This document shows positions 1 to 8,210 of a DNA stretch of 9,976 bases, in pieces (position 1 is the stretch's first letter; each line of letters starts with the position of its first letter). Source of the DNA: an uncultured Flavobacterium sp. GTDB taxonomy: Bacteria > Bacteroidota > Bacteroidia > Flavobacteriales > Flavobacteriaceae. The DNA lies in assembly GCF_937876455.1 (NCBI RefSeq), contig NZ_CALFIG010000050.1, positions 1 through 9,976 of the forward strand, in the 5' to 3' direction. A model generated the notes under the pieces. That model ran no database searches. It saw only the letters and a program-made list of their open reading frames with translations, and was not told where the DNA came from. A program made the translations under genes and the position numbers.

Positions 1-72
1 TTTTCTTAAGTTAATTATTTCTAATAATAAACAAAGTATCCCGATTCCTACTATAGCTATTAATGTACTCAT
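1..72 (-). CDS. nuoN: NADH-quinone oxidoreductase subunit N, N-terminal fragment
   Basis: Only the first 24 codons are present; the gene continues past the left edge. The visible peptide begins MSTLIAIVGIGILCLLLEII and continues NLRK. This is a hydrophobic first membrane helix followed by basic residues, as expected at the N-terminus of NuoN, an antiporter-like proton-pumping subunit of the complex I membrane arm. The ATG lies 12 bases after the nuoM stop, and the order nuoL-nuoM-nuoN is the standard one. No channel residue of NuoN falls inside the window, so the assignment rests on position plus the short N-terminal match. No Shine-Dalgarno motif precedes the start. Confidence 0.85.
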   Translation of the reverse strand, partial: MSTLIAIVGIGILCLLLEIINLRK

Positions 73-84
73 TTCTAGTGATTC

Positions 85-1515
85 TTAGTTAATTTGGTTT
101 AATATATTTAGTAAACTTGGTTTAATTAAATCAATTATAGGCTGTGGAAATAGACCAAAGAAAATGGTCGTACCAACAATAATTAATAAAACTAAACTTT
201 CTGAAAAAGTAATTTCTTTAAATGTTTTTGTGCTTTCGCCCAGCATACTTTTTTGGAACATGCGCAACATATAAAAAGCACCTAAAATGATAGTAGTACC
301 CGCTACAACTGCATACCAAACGTTTACTTTAAATAAACTATAAAGTAAATTAAATTCTCCAATAAAGTTAAAGGTTGTAGGCAAAGCAACAGAGGCTAAT
401 ACAACAATCAAGAATAATGAAGCAAATTTGGTTGCTTGAGTTCGAATGCCTCCCATTTCAGTTATAAAATACGTTTGGTATCGGGAATAAATAATTTCTA
501 CACTATAGAATAAGGCCACAATTATTAATCCGTGTGAAAGCATTTGCAATACTGCCCCTTGGAACCCTTCATAGGTTAATGAATATAATCCAGCAGCAAT
601 TAATCCTACGTGTGATAATGATGAATAAGCTAAGAATTTCTTGCTGTTTTTTTGTTTTAATGTTAGGATAGCGCCATAAATTATGCCAGCAATACATATA
701 GAAACAATAATGGGCACGTGTGCCTTTGCAGCCCCATCAGATAATGGCAATTGCCATCTTAATACACTATATAATCCCATTTTAAGCATAATACCCGACA
801 ATAGCATGGTGCCAATTGCTGGCGCTTTGCTATACGTGTTTGCTTGCCATGTGTGGAAAGGTATAATAGGAATTTTAATGGCATAAGCCAAAAAGAAAGC
901 TAAGAAAATATATGTTTTTTCAGTAGCTGTTAGCGATAAGGCATATAATTTATCAATTGCAAAACTTCCACATTTACTATACATATAGATAAATGCTACT
1001 AACATAAACAATGAGCCAGCAAACGTATAGATGAAAAATTTTAGAATCGCTTTTCTGCGTTCTTCCACGTCTCCATTACCCCATCTTAAGGCAATAAAAT
1101 AAATTGGAATTAAAGCAATTTCCCAGAAAATATAATACACTAATCCATCTGCGGCTAAAAAAGTACCAGCCATGGCTGTGCCCATTACCAAAATTAATGC
1201 ATAGATTGATTTTTCGTTTTCAAATTTTGTGATAAAACCTGCTCCAATAATTAGAGGTAATAAACCTGTTGTTAATAAAAGCATGGCTAACGCCAATCCA
1301 TCAACATGCAAGGCAAAAGTAACTTCTGGCATACTTAACCACGGCAAGTCTACATTTAAGTTTTCACCTGCTAAAAAATTAGTTAAAGCTAAAATTGTCA
1401 AGGCAAAAGCACCTAGACTAAAAGCAAGTGCTACTTTTGAAGCCCATTTGTTTCCTGAAAAGTAAGTGAAAATAGCACCTACTAGTAAAACCATTAATAC
1501 AATACTTATATTCAT
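85..1515 (-). CDS. nuoM: NADH-quinone oxidoreductase subunit M (antiporter-like proton-pumping subunit)
   Basis: This 476-residue polytopic inner-membrane protein is one of the three antiporter-like subunits of the complex I membrane arm (family: about 14 transmembrane helices). The charged residues of the proton channel are visible: Glu132 in WEIALIP, Lys214 in AIKIPIIPFHTW, Lys245 in GIMLKMG and Glu387 in FIGEFNLL. They match E. coli NuoM Glu144, Lys234, Lys265 and Glu407, with a constant offset of 20 for the last three. The protein is about 30 residues shorter than the E. coli subunit. The shift in offset from 12 at Glu132 to 20 at Lys214 shows that about eight of the missing residues lie between those two helices, and much of the rest is at the N-terminus. 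The ATG follows the nuoL stop by six bases. The gene looks intact. Confidence 0.98.
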   Translation of the reverse strand: MNISIVLMVLLVGAIFTYFSGNKWASKVALAFSLGAFALTILALTNFLAGENLNVDLPWLSMPEVTFALHVDGLALAMLLLTTGLLPLIIGAGFITKFENEKSIYALILVMGTAMAGTFLAADGLVYYIFWEIALIPIYFIALRWGNGDVEERRKAILKFFIYTFAGSLFMLVAFIYMYSKCGSFAIDKLYALSLTATEKTYIFLAFFLAYAIKIPIIPFHTWQANTYSKAPAIGTMLLSGIMLKMGLYSVLRWQLPLSDGAAKAHVPIIVSICIAGIIYGAILTLKQKNSKKFLAYSSLSHVGLIAAGLYSLTYEGFQGAVLQMLSHGLIIVALFYSVEIIYSRYQTYFITEMGGIRTQATKFASLFLIVVLASVALPTTFNFIGEFNLLYSLFKVNVWYAVVAGTTIILGAFYMLRMFQKSMLGESTKTFKEITFSESLVLLIIVGTTIFFGLFPQPIIDLIKPSLLNILNQIN

Positions 1516-1521
1516 TACTTT

Positions 1522-3396
1522 TTATTGACGATTTAAAAATAAATAAAATAAAAATCCACAAATTCCTAGAATAAAAGCGAACAAATACACGCCAATATTC
1601 CCATTTTGAATTCTTTTCCCTTGCAGCGATAAGCCATAAGCAATATTTGCTGTTCCAAATACTAGCTTAGAAACAAAACGCTCTACATATTTTTTACAAA
1701 ATGCAGATAAGGCATAAATTGGTTGTACAACAATAGCCATGTATAATTCATCTAAATAGAATTTATTTGCTAAAATTTTAGGTAAACCTTGTGCTTTTTC
1801 ATCTGCTTCAGGAACTTGTTTTTTAGTGATGTACATACTATAAGCAATCCCAATACCGATTAAAGCACCCGCTGTTGCTATACCCATTAATAAGTAAGCC
1901 GTACTGTCTAAAGGATGCGCTTCATGTGCTTTGAATAAGGGAGCTAAATAATGACTTAACCAGTTGCTTCCTGGTAAATTAATAGCACCACCTAGTGTGG
2001 CTAAAACACCTAACACAATTAAAGGAATTGTTAGTAATGCCGGACTTTCATGTAAATGCTTTTTTTGTTCTTCCGTACCTCTAAATTCACCAAAGAAAGT
2101 TAAAAATAATAAGCGGAACATATAAAATGCCGTCATGATAGAAGTTATAGAGCCTACAATCCATAAAATGGTGTTTTGGTGAAATGCGGCCATTAAAATT
2201 TCATCTTTTGACCAGAAACCTGCAAAAGGAAATATCCCTGCAATGGCTAATGTTGATACTAACATAGTAGCATACGTAATTGGCATAGCTTTTCTTAATC
2301 CGCCCATGTTTCTCATATCTTGTTCACCATGTAATGCGTGAATAACAGAACCTGAACCTAAGAATAAACATGCTTTAAAGAACGCATGTGTAATTACATG
2401 GAATACAGCTACTTCATAAGCACCTAAACCTAAGGCTAAAAACAGTAAGCCTAATTGTGATACTGTTGAATAAGCCAATACTTTTTTAATATCATTTTGA
2501 ACCAAACCAATGGCAGCGGCAACTATAGCTGTTATTGCACCAACGATAGCAATTACTGATTTTACATCTGGTGTTAATTCAAACAAGAAGTTCATTCTGG
2601 TAATCATAAAAATACCCGCTGTTACCATTGTAGCTGCGTGAATTAATGCCGATACAGGTGTTGGTCCAGCCATTGCGTCTGGTAACCAAGTGTATAAAGG
2701 CAATTGAGCCGATTTTCCTGTTGCACCAATGAATAAACAAAGCGCTGCAACTGACAATAGAGCAGGAGTAATTACATTAGTACCTAAAGCGGCTTTGATT
2801 TCCATAAAATCTAATGTATTTAAATAGAAACCTAATACAAAAATTCCAATTAAGAATCCTAAATCTCCTATACGGTTCATAATGAATGCTTTTTTTGCCG
2901 CATCATTATAGTCTTGGTTTTTATACCAAAATCCAATCAATAAATAAGAGCATAAACCAACGCCTTCCCAACCAATAAACATGATTAATAAGTTGCTTCC
3001 CGCTACTAATACAATCATAAAGAAAACGAATAAGTTCAAATAAGAAAAGAACTTATGCATGTTTTCGTCTTCATGCATGTAGCTGATAGAGTATAGGTGT
3101 ATTAATGATCCAATTCCTGTTACAAATAATAACCATAAAACAGATAATTGATCAAATAAAAAGTCGAAATTAACTTTAATTTTTCCTAATGTAAACCAAT
3201 CTGCTAAATGAAATTTTGGAATTGTTTCACCAGCATTGATTTGAGAAAACAAACAAAGCGTACATAAAAATGATAGTACTACAGCTACTGTTCCAATACT
3301 TCCTGATAGGGTTTTACCTAGCATTTTTCCGAAGAAAACGTTGATTAAAAAACCAACTAAAGGCGCAAATAATAAAAGTAAAATAGTTGTCTCCAT
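1522..3396 (-). CDS. nuoL: NADH-quinone oxidoreductase subunit L (distal antiporter-like proton-pumping subunit)
   Basis: This 624-residue protein is the distal antiporter-like subunit of the membrane arm. In this family about 16 transmembrane helices include a long lateral helix that runs along NuoM and NuoN, plus an anchoring C-terminal helix. Visible channel residues are Glu144 (GWEGVG), Asp178 (NRIGDLG), Lys228 (GATGKSAQLP), His253 (SALIHAATMV), His333 and His337 with Lys341 (HVITHAFFKACLF), and Lys397 (GFWSKDEI). They align almost without offset with E. coli NuoL Glu144, Asp178, Lys229, His254, Lys342 and Lys399. The C-terminal part (about 540-624) ends in a clear hydrophobic helix, so the lateral arm and its anchor appear complete. 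It starts seven bases after nuoK and ends six bases before nuoM. Nothing suggests truncation. Confidence 0.99.
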   Translation of the reverse strand: METTILLLLFAPLVGFLINVFFGKMLGKTLSGSIGTVAVVLSFLCTLCLFSQINAGETIPKFHLADWFTLGKIKVNFDFLFDQLSVLWLLFVTGIGSLIHLYSISYMHEDENMHKFFSYLNLFVFFMIVLVAGSNLLIMFIGWEGVGLCSYLLIGFWYKNQDYNDAAKKAFIMNRIGDLGFLIGIFVLGFYLNTLDFMEIKAALGTNVITPALLSVAALCLFIGATGKSAQLPLYTWLPDAMAGPTPVSALIHAATMVTAGIFMITRMNFLFELTPDVKSVIAIVGAITAIVAAAIGLVQNDIKKVLAYSTVSQLGLLFLALGLGAYEVAVFHVITHAFFKACLFLGSGSVIHALHGEQDMRNMGGLRKAMPITYATMLVSTLAIAGIFPFAGFWSKDEILMAAFHQNTILWIVGSITSIMTAFYMFRLLFLTFFGEFRGTEEQKKHLHESPALLTIPLIVLGVLATLGGAINLPGSNWLSHYLAPLFKAHEAHPLDSTAYLLMGIATAGALIGIGIAYSMYITKKQVPEADEKAQGLPKILANKFYLDELYMAIVVQPIYALSAFCKKYVERFVSKLVFGTANIAYGLSLQGKRIQNGNIGVYLFAFILGICGFLFYLFLNRQ

Positions 3397-3403
3397 TAGC
3401 TGA

Positions 3404-3721
3404 TTATCCTTTTAAATTTTTTAAATTATCAATGTCAATATTTCCAATATTTCTAAAAATAGAAACTAGAATTGCTAGTCCTACAGCTACTTCTGCTGCA
3501 GCAACAGCCATTGTAAAAAACACAAATACTTGACCACTTGGATCTTGATGGTAAACCGAAAAAGCAACAAGTAGTAAGTTTACTGCATTCAACATAATTT
3601 CAATAGACATGAACATAATAATAGCATTACGTCTATATAATAAACCAAAGGCTCCAATACAAAATAGCAATGCAGCTAAAATGATGTAATTTTGAATACC
3701 TATTTCTTGTAGTACATTCAT
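3404..3721 (-). CDS. nuoK: NADH-quinone oxidoreductase subunit K
   Basis: This 105-residue membrane protein has three hydrophobic segments, at roughly residues 11-29, 33-55 and 66-90. It is the MrpC-like subunit that sits between NuoJ and NuoN in the membrane arm. Two buried glutamates essential in E. coli NuoK (Glu36 and Glu72) correspond here to Glu41 in MSIEIMLNAVNL and Glu77 in AAAEVAVGLA, with the same spacing of 36. The length is close to the 100 residues of E. coli NuoK, and the C-terminus extends slightly as a polar tail (IDIDNLKNLKG). The ATG comes two bases after the nuoJ stop, an arrangement compatible with re-initiation by the same ribosome. Confidence 0.98.
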   Translation of the reverse strand: MNVLQEIGIQNYIILAALLFCIGAFGLLYRRNAIIMFMSIEIMLNAVNLLLVAFSVYHQDPSGQVFVFFTMAVAAAEVAVGLAILVSIFRNIGNIDIDNLKNLKG

Positions 3722-3723
3722 AG

Positions 3724-4227
3724 TTATATTTTTTCTTCTTTTTTAGAAATTAATACTGCACCAATCATAGAAACTAGAAGTAACACAGAAGCAAATTCAA
3801 ATGGAACTTGATATTCGTTTAGCAATACTTTTCCCAATACTTTGATGGACTGAAAATCTTCACCTGTAGTTGTATAATCTAGCATTTCTGGTTGTGCAGA
3901 TTTTAATGCCGCAATTAATACAACGCCAAGTACACAAGTCGAAATTAAAGCAGCAAATACAGTCCATTTAGGCTTAGAGGTTTCATCTTCTTTGTTTAAG
4001 TTCATTAACATTAGAGTAAATAGTAATAATACCATAATGGCACCTGCATATACAATAACATGAACAACAGCTAGAAATTGTGCATTAAATAACACATAAT
4101 GTCCTGCTAAGGTGAAGAAACACACCACTAAATAAATAGCGCTATGAATGGCATTTTTACTGTAAACAGTCAGGAAAGCTGTTCCTAGTGTTATTGCCGA
4201 TAATATATAGAAAACAATCTCTAACAT
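3724..4227 (-). CDS. nuoJ: NADH-quinone oxidoreductase subunit J
   Basis: This 167-residue membrane protein has five predicted hydrophobic stretches, at about residues 4-20, 27-47, 52-76, 88-108 and 143-161. The third carries the NuoJ signature HVIVYAGAIMVLLLF. Its Tyr60 corresponds to Tyr59 of E. coli NuoJ, in the helix that contains a pi-bulge and changes conformation during coupling. The loop between helices 4 and 5 (about 110-142) is polar, as usual. NuoJ sits between NuoH, NuoA and NuoK and helps link the quinone site to the pumping subunits. The ATG lies two bases after the nuoI stop and the stop two bases before nuoK, so the I-J-K genes are packed as tightly as possible without overlapping. 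Confidence 0.97.
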   Translation of the reverse strand: MLEIVFYILSAITLGTAFLTVYSKNAIHSAIYLVVCFFTLAGHYVLFNAQFLAVVHVIVYAGAIMVLLLFTLMLMNLNKEDETSKPKWTVFAALISTCVLGVVLIAALKSAQPEMLDYTTTGEDFQSIKVLGKVLLNEYQVPFEFASVLLLVSMIGAVLISKKEEKI

Positions 4228-4229
4228 AA

Positions 4230-4775
4230 TTAATTAATAGTATTTGTTACTGTATTTTGAATAGCCATTTCTAGAGGCATGACTAATTTATCTTTGCCAT
4301 AAATGAAATCTTCTCTGTCATAATCTGCTTTTACAATTTTCTTTGATTTTGTTAAATAGATAGCTTCTTTTGGGCAAGCCTCTTCACATAAACCGCAAAA
4401 AATACAACGCAACATGTTGATTTCATAAATTTCAGCATATTTTTCTTCTCTGTACAAGTGTTTTTCTTCAGGTTTGCGTTCTGCGGCTTTCATCGTTATA
4501 GCTTCTGCAGGGCAAGATAAAGCGCATAAACCACATGCTGTACATCTTTCTCTTCCTTCATCATCGCGCATAAGCATGTGTTGTCCTCTGTAAACCGGAC
4601 TAAAAGCACGAACTTCTTCTGGATATTTTATGGTTACTTTTCTTCTAAATAAATGTTTAATTGTGGTTAACAATCCTTTGATAATTGCCCACAAATACAT
4701 TTTTTCAATAAAAGTCATTTCTTTGTTAGAAACTACTTTTTTTCTTCCCGATAATGATAGTTGTTCTACTGACAT
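4230..4775 (-). CDS. nuoI: NADH-quinone oxidoreductase subunit I (8Fe ferredoxin-type)
   Basis: This 181-residue protein of the connecting region carries clusters N6a and N6b, which pass electrons from NuoG towards NuoB. Two ferredoxin motifs are visible: Cys78, Cys81, Cys84 and Cys88 (CTACGLCALSCP) and Cys124, Cys127, Cys130 and Cys134 (CIFCGLCEEACP). In this fold the fourth cysteine of each motif ligates the other cluster. An N-terminal amphipathic segment (about 20-45) should rest on the membrane next to NuoH. A second Met at residue 20 (MTFIEKMYL) could start a shorter product. I prefer the upstream ATG because the sequence LSLSGRKKVVSNKE before it reads like family sequence and the upstream gap is only 11 bases. 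The total length matches the 180 residues of E. coli NuoI. Confidence 0.98.
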   Translation of the reverse strand: MSVEQLSLSGRKKVVSNKEMTFIEKMYLWAIIKGLLTTIKHLFRRKVTIKYPEEVRAFSPVYRGQHMLMRDDEGRERCTACGLCALSCPAEAITMKAAERKPEEKHLYREEKYAEIYEINMLRCIFCGLCEEACPKEAIYLTKSKKIVKADYDREDFIYGKDKLVMPLEMAIQNTVTNTIN

Positions 4776-4786
4776 AATCCTTTATA

Positions 4787-5818
4787 TTATTTAAATACAA
4801 CCATTACAATTCCAGTAACAATAATGTTAATTACAGCTAATGGTATTAATATTTTCCATCCTAAATGCATTAATTGATCATATCTAAATCTTGGAATCGT
4901 CCATCTTACCCACATGTAAAAGAAGATGAAGAAACAAAGTTTAGCAAATAGAGATAAAAAGCCTAATAAAGCGGCCATATTTACTCCCCAATTATCTGTA
5001 ACCCAATCCATGCCAGGGAAATGATAACCTCCTAAAAAGACAATGGCTAAAATGGTTGATGAAATGAACATATTAGCATATTCGGCAAATAAATAGAATC
5101 CCATTTTCATAGATGAATATTCAGTATGGTAGCCCCCAATTAACTCTGATTCACATTCTGCTAAATCAAAAGGCGTTCTATTTGTTTCTGCAAACGAACA
5201 GACTAAGAAAATGATAAATGCTACAGGTTGATATAGAATATTCCAACCATTTTGTGCTTGATATTCTGTAATTTCTTTAAGTGATAAAGAACCTGTCATC
5301 ATTAATATAGCAATCATTGCTAATCCCATGGCTACTTCATACGAAATCATTTGAGAAGAAGCTCTAACGGCTGACATTAATGAATATTTGTTGTTTGATG
5401 CCCATGCACCAATCATGATTCCATACACACCTATTGATAGTACACCAAAAATATATAAAATTGAAACATCAATATCAGTTGCTTGTAAAAGAACGGTTCT
5501 GCCAAATACTTCGATTTTATCTCCCCATGGAATAACTGCACTTGTAATCAAAGCCGTACTCATAGCAATTCCTGGGCCTAAGATGAATAAGAATCGGTTA
5601 GGTGTATTTGGAAAAAATTCTTCTTTTGAAAATAATTTAGCTCCATCAGCTAAAGGTTGTAATAATCCACCCCAGCCTGCTCTGTTTGGCCCCACTCTGT
5701 CTTGTAAAAACGCAGCTACCTTTCGTTCTGCCCACGTTGAATACATCGCCATTAACATCGTCAAAGCAAAAACAGTAACTATGATTACACTTTTTTCAAT
5801 AATAAATGCGCTTTCCAT
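4787..5818 (-). CDS. nuoH: NADH-quinone oxidoreductase subunit H
   Basis: This 343-residue membrane protein (eight helices in the family) forms the base of the quinone-binding cavity and the start of the proton-transfer axis. The conserved entry region ERKVAAFLQDRVGPNRAGWG (31-50) and the acidic loop FAETNRTPFDLAECESELIG (209-228) followed by GYHTEY are both intact. Acidic residues of the so-called E-channel and cavity (Glu31, Asp218, Glu221, Glu223, Glu225, Glu233) match E. coli NuoH Glu36, Asp213, Glu216, Glu218, Glu220 and Glu228 one for one; Glu161 (SYEVAMG) matches Glu157. The C-terminal motif WVRWTIPRFRYDQLM (303-317) is also typical. The start codon shares one base with the nuoG stop (TAATG), which suggests translational coupling. 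Confidence 0.98.
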   Translation of the reverse strand: MESAFIIEKSVIIVTVFALTMLMAMYSTWAERKVAAFLQDRVGPNRAGWGGLLQPLADGAKLFSKEEFFPNTPNRFLFILGPGIAMSTALITSAVIPWGDKIEVFGRTVLLQATDIDVSILYIFGVLSIGVYGIMIGAWASNNKYSLMSAVRASSQMISYEVAMGLAMIAILMMTGSLSLKEITEYQAQNGWNILYQPVAFIIFLVCSFAETNRTPFDLAECESELIGGYHTEYSSMKMGFYLFAEYANMFISSTILAIVFLGGYHFPGMDWVTDNWGVNMAALLGFLSLFAKLCFFIFFYMWVRWTIPRFRYDQLMHLGWKILIPLAVINIIVTGIVMVVFK

Positions 5819-5820
5819 TA
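5816..5820 (-). promoter_or_regulatory. nuoG/nuoH stop-start overlap (TAATG)
   Basis: Read on the minus strand, the nuoG stop TAA and the nuoH start ATG share a single A, giving TAATG. This is the only overlapping junction in the window. Such overlaps commonly allow a terminating ribosome to restart at once. Here that would couple synthesis of a peripheral-arm subunit to a membrane-arm subunit. The overlap also fixes the nuoG end: there is no hidden room for a longer NuoG. The coupling itself is inference. Confidence 0.75.
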
Positions 5821-6837
5821 TTTATCTTCTTTTTTAAGTGGAACTCCAGTCATACTAATTTTTTTTCGGTCTTCTTCTCGACCAAATAAAATGTGACTTT
5901 CTGTATTAATTTCTACTTTATCTAGTTTTCTAGTGTAGTTGTTTTGATTAATTACAGAATCTTTTTCAAATTTTCTCGGACCTTCAATTACCCAATCAGT
6001 TACCTCTTTTTTGTCAAAACGACAGGTGTTGCAAATAAATTCTTCTACTTCACCATATTCATCTTTTCGACCAGTAACACGTTGTATCTCGTTTCCAAAC
6101 ATCCAAACAGTAGTTTTACCACAACATTTGTCGCAATCTCTGTGTGCGTTATAAGGTTTGTTAAACCAAACTCTTGATTTGAAACGGAATGTTTTGTCGG
6201 TTAAAGCCCCAACTGGACAAACATCAATCATATTACCCGAAAATTCATTGTCAATAGCCGCTGAAACACAGGTAGAAATTTGAGCATGATCGCCTCTATT
6301 TAATACACCATGTACACGTCCATCTGTAAGTTGGTCTGCAACCTGAACACAACGTTGGCATAAAATACAACGATTCATGTGTAGTTGAATTTTATCGCCT
6401 ATATTTTCAGGTTCAAATGTTCTTTTTTCTTCTATAAAACGTGTTTGGGCTTTACCATGTTCAAAACTTAAGTCTTGTAAATGGCATTCTCCTGCCTGAT
6501 CACATACCGGACAATCTAACGGGTGGTTAATCAATAAAAATTCGGTTACCGCTTTTCTAGCTTCGGTTACTCTTTCCGATTTTTTACTATTAACTTCCAT
6601 ACCATCCATACAGCCTGTAACACAAGAGGCAACAAGTTTTGGCATAGGTCTAGGGTCTGCTTCGCTACCTTTGCTTACTTCTACAAGACAGCAACGACAT
6701 TTTCCACCGCTTCCTTTTAATTTTGAATAATAACACATGGCTGGTGGTACTAAATCACCACCAATCATACGAGCAGCTTGCAGGATGGTTGTTCCTGGTT
6801 CTACTTCTACGCTTTGTCCGTCTATGGTTACTTTCAT
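5818..6837 (-). CDS. nuoG: NADH-quinone oxidoreductase subunit G, short form (Fe-S subunit lacking the molybdopterin-oxidoreductase-like domain)
   Basis: This 339-residue protein has the electron-relay part of NuoG. The N-terminal ferredoxin domain has Cys35, Cys47, Cys50 and Cys72 for the 2Fe-2S cluster N1b. Next come His105, Cys109, Cys112 and Cys118 (HPLDCPVCDQAGEC) for N5, then Cys157, Cys160, Cys163 and Cys207 (CILCQRC and DVCPVG) for N4. A short region like the 4Fe-4S domain of molybdopterin oxidoreductases follows (about 225-285). Its cysteines are Cys235, Cys238, Cys239, Cys269 and Cys272, which is not the standard CxxCxxxC arrangement. The protein then ends with about 55 mostly polar residues. 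E. coli NuoG has about 908 residues and Thermus Nqo3 about 783, so the whole large C-terminal domain is absent. The immediate overlap with nuoH argues that this end is genuine. Short NuoG forms are, as I recall, usual in Flavobacteriaceae. Confidence 0.95.
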   Translation of the reverse strand: MKVTIDGQSVEVEPGTTILQAARMIGGDLVPPAMCYYSKLKGSGGKCRCCLVEVSKGSEADPRPMPKLVASCVTGCMDGMEVNSKKSERVTEARKAVTEFLLINHPLDCPVCDQAGECHLQDLSFEHGKAQTRFIEEKRTFEPENIGDKIQLHMNRCILCQRCVQVADQLTDGRVHGVLNRGDHAQISTCVSAAIDNEFSGNMIDVCPVGALTDKTFRFKSRVWFNKPYNAHRDCDKCCGKTTVWMFGNEIQRVTGRKDEYGEVEEFICNTCRFDKKEVTDWVIEGPRKFEKDSVINQNNYTRKLDKVEINTESHILFGREEDRKKISMTGVPLKKEDK

Positions 6838-6841
6838 TTGT

Positions 6842-8206
6842 TTATACAGTTTGATTACTTACTAGGTGACGAACTTTTTCAAATGGTTCATGCACAAAGT
6901 GATCTCTATTTTTTATTTTTTCCGGGAATCGTATATGGTATTCAAATTCTTCTCTAAAATGGCGAATGGCTGCAGCAACTGGCCAAGATGCAGCATCACC
7001 TAAAGGACAAATAGTGTTGCCTTCAATTTTACTTTGAATGCTTAATAATAATTCGATATCTTCTTCACGACCGTGACCATTTTCGATACGATGTAATACT
7101 TTTTCTAACCAACCCGTACCTTCACGACATGGTGTACATTGTCCACAACTTTCATGGTGATAAAATCTTGAGAAATTCCAAGTGTTTCTTACGATACAAG
7201 TGGTATCATTATAAACGATAAATCCTCCAGAACCTAGCATTGAACCTGTAGCAAAGCCACCATCAGATAACGATTCATAAGTCATTAATCGATCTGTTCC
7301 TGCGGCTGTTTTATAAATTAAATGTGCAGGTAAAATAGGCACAGACGACCCTCCAGGAACTAAAGCCTTTAAAGGTCTGTCGTCAATCATACCGCCACAA
7401 TATTCATCTGAATTAATGAATTCTTCAACAGATACACCTAATTCAATTTCATACACACCTGGGTTTTTAATATGTCCCGAAGCAGAAATTAATTTAGTAC
7501 CTGTAGAACGTTCAATACCTATTTTTGCATATTCAGCACCAGAATTTAATATAATCCATGGCACTGCGGCTATTGATTCTACATTATTTACTACTGTTGG
7601 ATTAGCCCATAAACCACTAATTGCTGGAAATGGTGGTTTAATACGAGGATTTCCTCTTTTTCCTTCTAATGATTCAATTAAGGCTGTTTCTTCACCACAG
7701 ATGTAAGCACCAGCTCCACAATGTACATGTAAATCTAAATCATATCCAGAACCTTGAATGTTTTTTCCTAACCATCCAGCGGCATATGCTTCTTTAATGG
7801 CTCTTTCTAAGGTTTTAAATACCCACATGTATTCTCCTCTAATATAAATGTAGGATAGGTTTGCACCTAAGGCATAACTTGCCGTTATCATACCTTCTAT
7901 TAAAAGATGTGGAATGTATTCCATTAAATAGCGGTCTTTGAATGTTCCTGGTTCAGACTCATCCGCATTACAAACTAAATGCCTTGGTTTACCAGATTTT
8001 TTATCGATAAAACTCCATTTCATTCCTACAGGAAATCCTGCTCCGCCTCGACCTCTTAATCCAGAAGTTTTTACTTCTTCAGTCACTTCATCAGGAGTCA
8101 TTTTAAATGCTTTTTCCACTGAAGCATACCCTCCGTTTTGGCGATAGACTTCATAGGTTTTGATACCCGGAATAGTAATTTTTTCTAATAATATTTTTCT
8201 TCCCAT
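6842..8206 (-). CDS. nuoF: NADH-quinone oxidoreductase subunit F (FMN- and NADH-binding)
   Basis: This 454-residue protein is the electron-entry subunit: NADH reduces its FMN, and electrons leave through its 4Fe-4S cluster N3. The glycine-rich stretch LRGRGGAGFPVGMKW (50-64), CNADESEPGTFKDR (79-92) and GAGAYICGEETALIESLEG (164-182) form the FMN/NADH pocket. The GEETAL acidic residues are associated with preference for NADH over NADPH in this family. Cluster ligands are Cys354, Cys357 and Cys360 in ESCGQCTPCREG, with Cys400 in NTICPLGD. The length is close to the 445 residues of E. coli NuoF. The chosen ATG lies four bases after the nuoE stop, and the sequence from residue 5 onward (ILLEKITIPGIKTYEVYRQ) reads as family sequence. 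NuoE, NuoF and NuoG together form the NADH dehydrogenase module. Confidence 0.99.
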   Translation of the reverse strand: MGRKILLEKITIPGIKTYEVYRQNGGYASVEKAFKMTPDEVTEEVKTSGLRGRGGAGFPVGMKWSFIDKKSGKPRHLVCNADESEPGTFKDRYLMEYIPHLLIEGMITASYALGANLSYIYIRGEYMWVFKTLERAIKEAYAAGWLGKNIQGSGYDLDLHVHCGAGAYICGEETALIESLEGKRGNPRIKPPFPAISGLWANPTVVNNVESIAAVPWIILNSGAEYAKIGIERSTGTKLISASGHIKNPGVYEIELGVSVEEFINSDEYCGGMIDDRPLKALVPGGSSVPILPAHLIYKTAAGTDRLMTYESLSDGGFATGSMLGSGGFIVYNDTTCIVRNTWNFSRFYHHESCGQCTPCREGTGWLEKVLHRIENGHGREEDIELLLSIQSKIEGNTICPLGDAASWPVAAAIRHFREEFEYHIRFPEKIKNRDHFVHEPFEKVRHLVSNQTV

Positions 8207-8210
8207 GGTA

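Noticed and set aside
1229..1465. Plus-strand open frame of 78 codons opposite nuoM; similar ones at 683-886, 5944-6177, 7416-7706 and 7938-8147
   Set aside because: All lie inside well-supported nuo genes on the other strand, show no family resemblance, and are of the size expected by chance in A+T-rich coding DNA read in antisense.
3407..3410. AGGA upstream of the nuoL start as a Shine-Dalgarno site; likewise 4778-4781 before nuoI
   Set aside because: The first is part of the last nuoK codons and sits ten bases away; the second is only two bases from its ATG. The remaining genes have none, so these look accidental.
5388..5837. Plus-strand open frame of 149 codons opposite nuoH
   Set aside because: It lies wholly antisense to nuoH apart from its last bases. 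Its translation is low-complexity, with no recognisable domain and no start context. It is explained as a shadow of the conserved nuoH codons.
5818..6021. NuoG cut short by a frameshift or premature stop
   Set aside because: The stop overlaps the nuoH start, so no remnant of the missing C-terminal domain can lie downstream. The C-terminal tail is in frame with normal-looking codons, and short NuoG forms fit the lineage.
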